From: Dioscorea cayenensis subsp. rotundata
Lineage: Eukaryota; Streptophyta; Magnoliopsida; Dioscoreales; Dioscoreaceae
Direction: 5' to 3'
DNA: 64,000 bases
Assembly (NCBI RefSeq): GCF_009730915.1
Contig: NC_052475.1
Span: forward strand, 26,969,016 to 27,033,015
Of the stretch, positions 60,721 to 64,000 are shown piece by piece (position 1 is the first letter of the stretch; every line of letters starts with the position of its first letter). A program made the position numbers and the translations under genes. The notes beneath the pieces were generated by a model that had not been told where the DNA came from, searched no databases, and saw only the letters and a program-made list of their open reading frames with translations.

Positions 60721-62358
60721 ATTTGCTAAAAAGGACAAGCTAAGTACATCAATGTGTATATATAGTAGAAAACATGTTATTCAAGAACTTATCATTTGAC
60801 CTATGGTGTTTTATCAAAAAGGAAAGGGGAGAGAGATAAGATTCAACCTATGGTGTTTAAAAGGAAGTTGTTGATTATTCCACATTAAAAAGTCAACACA
60901 AGGCGAGGCTAGGTTTTCAAACTTAATTACCTCAATTTTCCAATATAGGTGTTACTTGATTTTAAAATTGTTGTTGGAATCCATACAAATTATAAACTTG
61001 GAACATCTTAATCAACACACACTATTAACTGAGAGCAGTTACTATTATTTTTTATTATTAAAGCTACATAAAGAATCAGAAAATAAATTAGACAATACTC
61101 TATAAATAAACATGATTACATATCCTATCATGATGAGACTAAAAGATAATAAATTTTATGGTTAGCATTCCAAATAGGATATCATGTCGCAAACAAGAAA
61201 CAAGTTTGGAGGCATGAAAACTGGGTCTTAGAGCAATATGATTTGAGCATATTGCAATAAGGACTTGTAAGTATTAAAAGATTTGCTTAGCTAACAACAA
61301 GTGTTAAAGATACAAAATAAAAGTCAAAAATGAAAATGCTCAGCTCAGTTAATGCCTTTCACCAAGAGTTATGATATGCTAAGATGGTAAAAACTAAGAT
61401 TTCTAGCATATTATTTAAGGAATAATGAAAAAAATCATTAATTGGCAGAAGAAGAAAAAGAATACTCATTAGGACTGAGGCTAGGAAGAGATAGTAAGTT
61501 ACATTGGATTAGTCCTTGATGAAGCACTAAATGGTCGCATCTCTTAGTCCATGTTATTAGCATATATAGACAGAATGAAAAACTGTCTTACACACTTATC
61601 GAGCAAAGATTAACATTAATTTAGAATTTTAAAAGCAATCAAAGGCATATAATTAAGGATTTGACAATGTAAAGAATAAACACAAAAGAAATACTTTTTT
61701 CAAAGACACATGTAAAGTGAGCTTTCCATATATTTATGGATTATTGATGATCTCATGACACATTTCCCTCTAAGATTAGCAAAAAACAACATATACAACA
61801 ACCTTTTGTTGGAACAAGTTGATGAACAATAACTGAACAATGAAAAAGAGAAGAATAGTTCCACATCGGATAATTACAAGGATGAATAGTAACATAAATA
61901 GTGATAGGGTTAAGCTAAAATGACCTCAAGGTGTTTTTAGTATCAGACCTTTGCTACACCTCCCTGAGAAAAAGAAAAGAATAGTCCCATATTAGATAAT
62001 TACAAGGATGGACAGTGATATACATATTGATGGAGGTTAAGCCAAAGTGGCTTCAAGGTCTTTTGGTATTAGACCTCTACCACACCTTCTTAGGGCTTAC
62101 TCACAATTCCAACACATTTTCCATGAAGGCTAGAGACCCTTGCTTTCCTCTAATCTTGTAATAATGTTCAAGTATATCGGGAGGAAGACTCACCCAACAA
62201 CTATCCTAAAACAATAAGCCCTTCATAAAAGTTTCCATTGTGTAGGCCAAAATATTTTGCCTCAAAAAGTCCTTGATATGGTCCCAAGATCAAAAATGGA
62301 ATATGAAGGGTAATCCTCTAGTCTTTAATGCCATAACACCATCAACTAAAACCTCTAA
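60721..62358. other. AT-rich intergenic DNA with a ~124-bp tandem repeat
   Basis: No gene. Two adjacent copies of a ~124-base unit occur at 61842-61965 and 61966-62090; each starts GAAAAAGA(G/A)AAGAATAGT and contains GATAATTACAAGGATG and CAAGGT...TTTnGTAT(C/T)AGACCT. The phrase TCCCACATNGGATAATTACAAGG occurs in several plant LTR-type repeats, so this may be a remnant of one. Confidence 0.5.
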
Positions 62359-62748
62359 GGGGTGTTTGGTATAATGTTTGAAATATTGCCATAAGAATAT
62401 GGACAACTAAGATTCTTAGAAATAATATACCCATGAATCTTTCATTCCCTTAGCTAAGAATGTAGATTCGTAGGAATAATAAACCCATGAATACTTCATT
62501 CCCTTGTTTGGTTTACAAAAAAATATTCATGGGAATATGTTACTAATATTAAGAATGGGAATGACACATGGAATATTTTATACACAACCTTTCTCTCATG
62601 GAAATATAGAAAGACTGGGAATAATATGTACCTGGGAATAATGATTTCTAGGAATAATTTCATAAATTTTATATCAAACATAAAAATAATACATTCCCTT
62701 CTTTATATTTAAGAGAATGTTAGATTAATCTTTGTACCAAGCACACCC
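62359..62748. mobile_element. Tourist-like MITE (PIF/Harbinger type), 390 bp
   Basis: The left end GGGGTGTTTGGTATAATG at 62359 and the right end TTGTACCAAGCACACCC ending at 62748 are imperfect inverted repeats. A TAA trinucleotide flanks both ends (62356-62358, 62749-62751), fitting the 3-bp TTA/TAA target duplication of PIF/Harbinger-derived MITEs. The interior is AT-rich with several AGGAATAAT/ATTCCC motifs that could fold, and has no coding capacity. Confidence 0.75.
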
Positions 62749-62751
62749 TAA

Positions 62752-64000
62752 AAGATGCATTGCAAGCTACAAGTTTGGCATGTCATGTTCAACAAGATTT
62801 TTTCAAAGATAGAAATAAAATAATCTGTGAAGACAGTTATGGTTTATGATAAGGACATGATTAATAAAACTCCTATTCAAGTTCTAATTGGTCTAGCTAG
62901 TCACTCGTTCGTGAAGTAAGCAATTCAAAGAGGTTTTAAATGAGCCGATTAAAGAAGTTTGGGCCCAAGCTAATTTGTGGAGGACCATTGAAAGTGATGA
63001 AGATGGCGGGAAATCTATCATTCAAACTCAACTTTGTGAAGAAATGTTCAAGTATACAACATAAAAGACACAAATCAAAATTAAAGATTACTTACCATTT
63101 TAGCTTTACTAGAGAATCAACTTTAGCAAAATAATTGTTATTTTGTTCCTTATATAGTTTGGCCTAATTTGGAGATTCTAATGTTTGCATGCAAAGAAAT
63201 TAGAATAAGTCTTGCATGCCAAAAAATTAGTATTTTTTCTATTTAGTTTGAATAATTTAGAAATTTTGGCATTAATTTAGAGATTTTGTTAGTTGCCAAA
63301 ATTCATTGACTCCTCTATTTAAAAAGCTTTTTTTTTGGTTGAATTCTCTTTTGGTTTTTTGAAAACTATTTTAGCTTATTGGAATTTCCATGGCGTTCAA
63401 CCACATCGACTTATCGAATAGCCTTCCGCAACTATTTGTGGCGTCTTCACATACTCAGGTTCTTGCTTGACATAAGCAACAGGTCGAGGTTCCTTCCTAA
63501 GCTAGCACTAGCAAACAGTCCGGGCTAGTTTTGTTACAGGTTTTGTCAAGTGTTGGCGGGGTTAATATCAATTTAGATGTTAGACTTCTGGATACCTGCA
63601 TGCATGACCTTTATGTTGATCATTTGTATAGCCACTTGCTTATTAATTAGCATTTCCCTCTGTGTGCTCTGGTTTGAATTCTAGATGGTCATTGCTCTTA
63701 ATACTTGGCAGTAGTAGTTTTGTTGTCTATGCTTAAGCTTCATATCCTTGTGTTCATCATGCATGTGCCTACTTTAAAACCTTGAAACTCGTTTACATTC
63801 AATTTTCACTTTGTTTTATTGCATACATGCTTTAGTTTTAAATTGAAATCTAGATGTGGGTTCCCCTCCTCAATTACATATGGACTATTGAGTTTGTCTT
63901 CCAATTTATTGGTGCTTGGTTGGTTTCTTTTTATCTTGAGTTAAATCTAGTTTCAATTGTTTAATTTTAGAAAGATGGCTTGTTCTTGTAGCACCTTTAC
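62752..64000. other. Intergenic DNA, no gene recognised
   Basis: AT-rich, no recognisable gene or repeat structure. The open frame at 62940-63134 is short and basic without family features. Confidence 0.5.

Overview
The window is nuclear DNA from a flowering plant. Introns are GT-AG, intergenic DNA is AT-rich, and plant-specific families are present: class III peroxidase, a nodulin-like major-facilitator protein and a plastid acetolactate synthase. The coding part of the acetolactate synthase runs from very GC-rich at the 5' end to AT-richer at the 3' end. That gradient, together with the low overall GC, suggests a non-grass monocot (inference, low confidence).

Layout. 1-1858: empty AT-rich DNA. 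1859-2785 (+): a plastid/thylakoid-type DUF1499 protein, 4 exons. 3666-6176 (+): a nodulin-like/NFD4-type membrane transporter with a probable 1-base frameshift near its 3' end. 7665-11031 (+): a J-domain protein with DUF3444 and a candidate upstream ORF. 12183-13810 (-): adenylate kinase 6, 3 exons. 14011-20731: a Mutator-like element (MULE-A) with a decayed transposase on the minus strand. 21555-22857 (-): a broken peroxidase copy that runs into a gap of exactly 1000 N (22858-23857). 23858-29300: intergenic DNA with a TIR element at about 26173-27075. 29488-33338 (+): an F-box protein, 2 exons. 34697-37438 (-): a ZNF511-like C2H2 zinc-finger protein, 4 exons. 38177-40114 (+): acetolactate synthase, intronless. 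42718-44404 (+): an intact class III peroxidase, 3 exons. 45280-51535: MULE-B with a complete 7-exon transposase model on the plus strand. 51720-58620 (-): LINE sequence, made of one long decayed copy plus a short 5'-truncated copy at its 3' end. 58620-64000: intergenic DNA with repeats, including a Tourist-like MITE.

The most striking structure is a large inverted duplication. Arm A (14011-22857: MULE-A plus peroxidase, minus orientation) is the reverse complement of arm B (about 43097-51535: peroxidase plus MULE-B). Arm A ends exactly at the N gap and is full of small indels. Arm B is clean. MULE-A has a 10-bp target-site duplication on both sides, but MULE-B has only the copy on the peroxidase side. 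This is either a real inverted segmental duplication with a breakpoint at a transposon end, or a scaffolding/haplotype artefact. Read depth and spanning long reads would decide.

The cellular genes are mostly housekeeping and show no shared pathway: branched-chain amino acid synthesis, adenine nucleotide/ribosome maturation, chaperone, ubiquitin ligase, secreted peroxidase and membrane transport. No prokaryote-style operon, CRISPR array, rRNA or tRNA gene was recognised.
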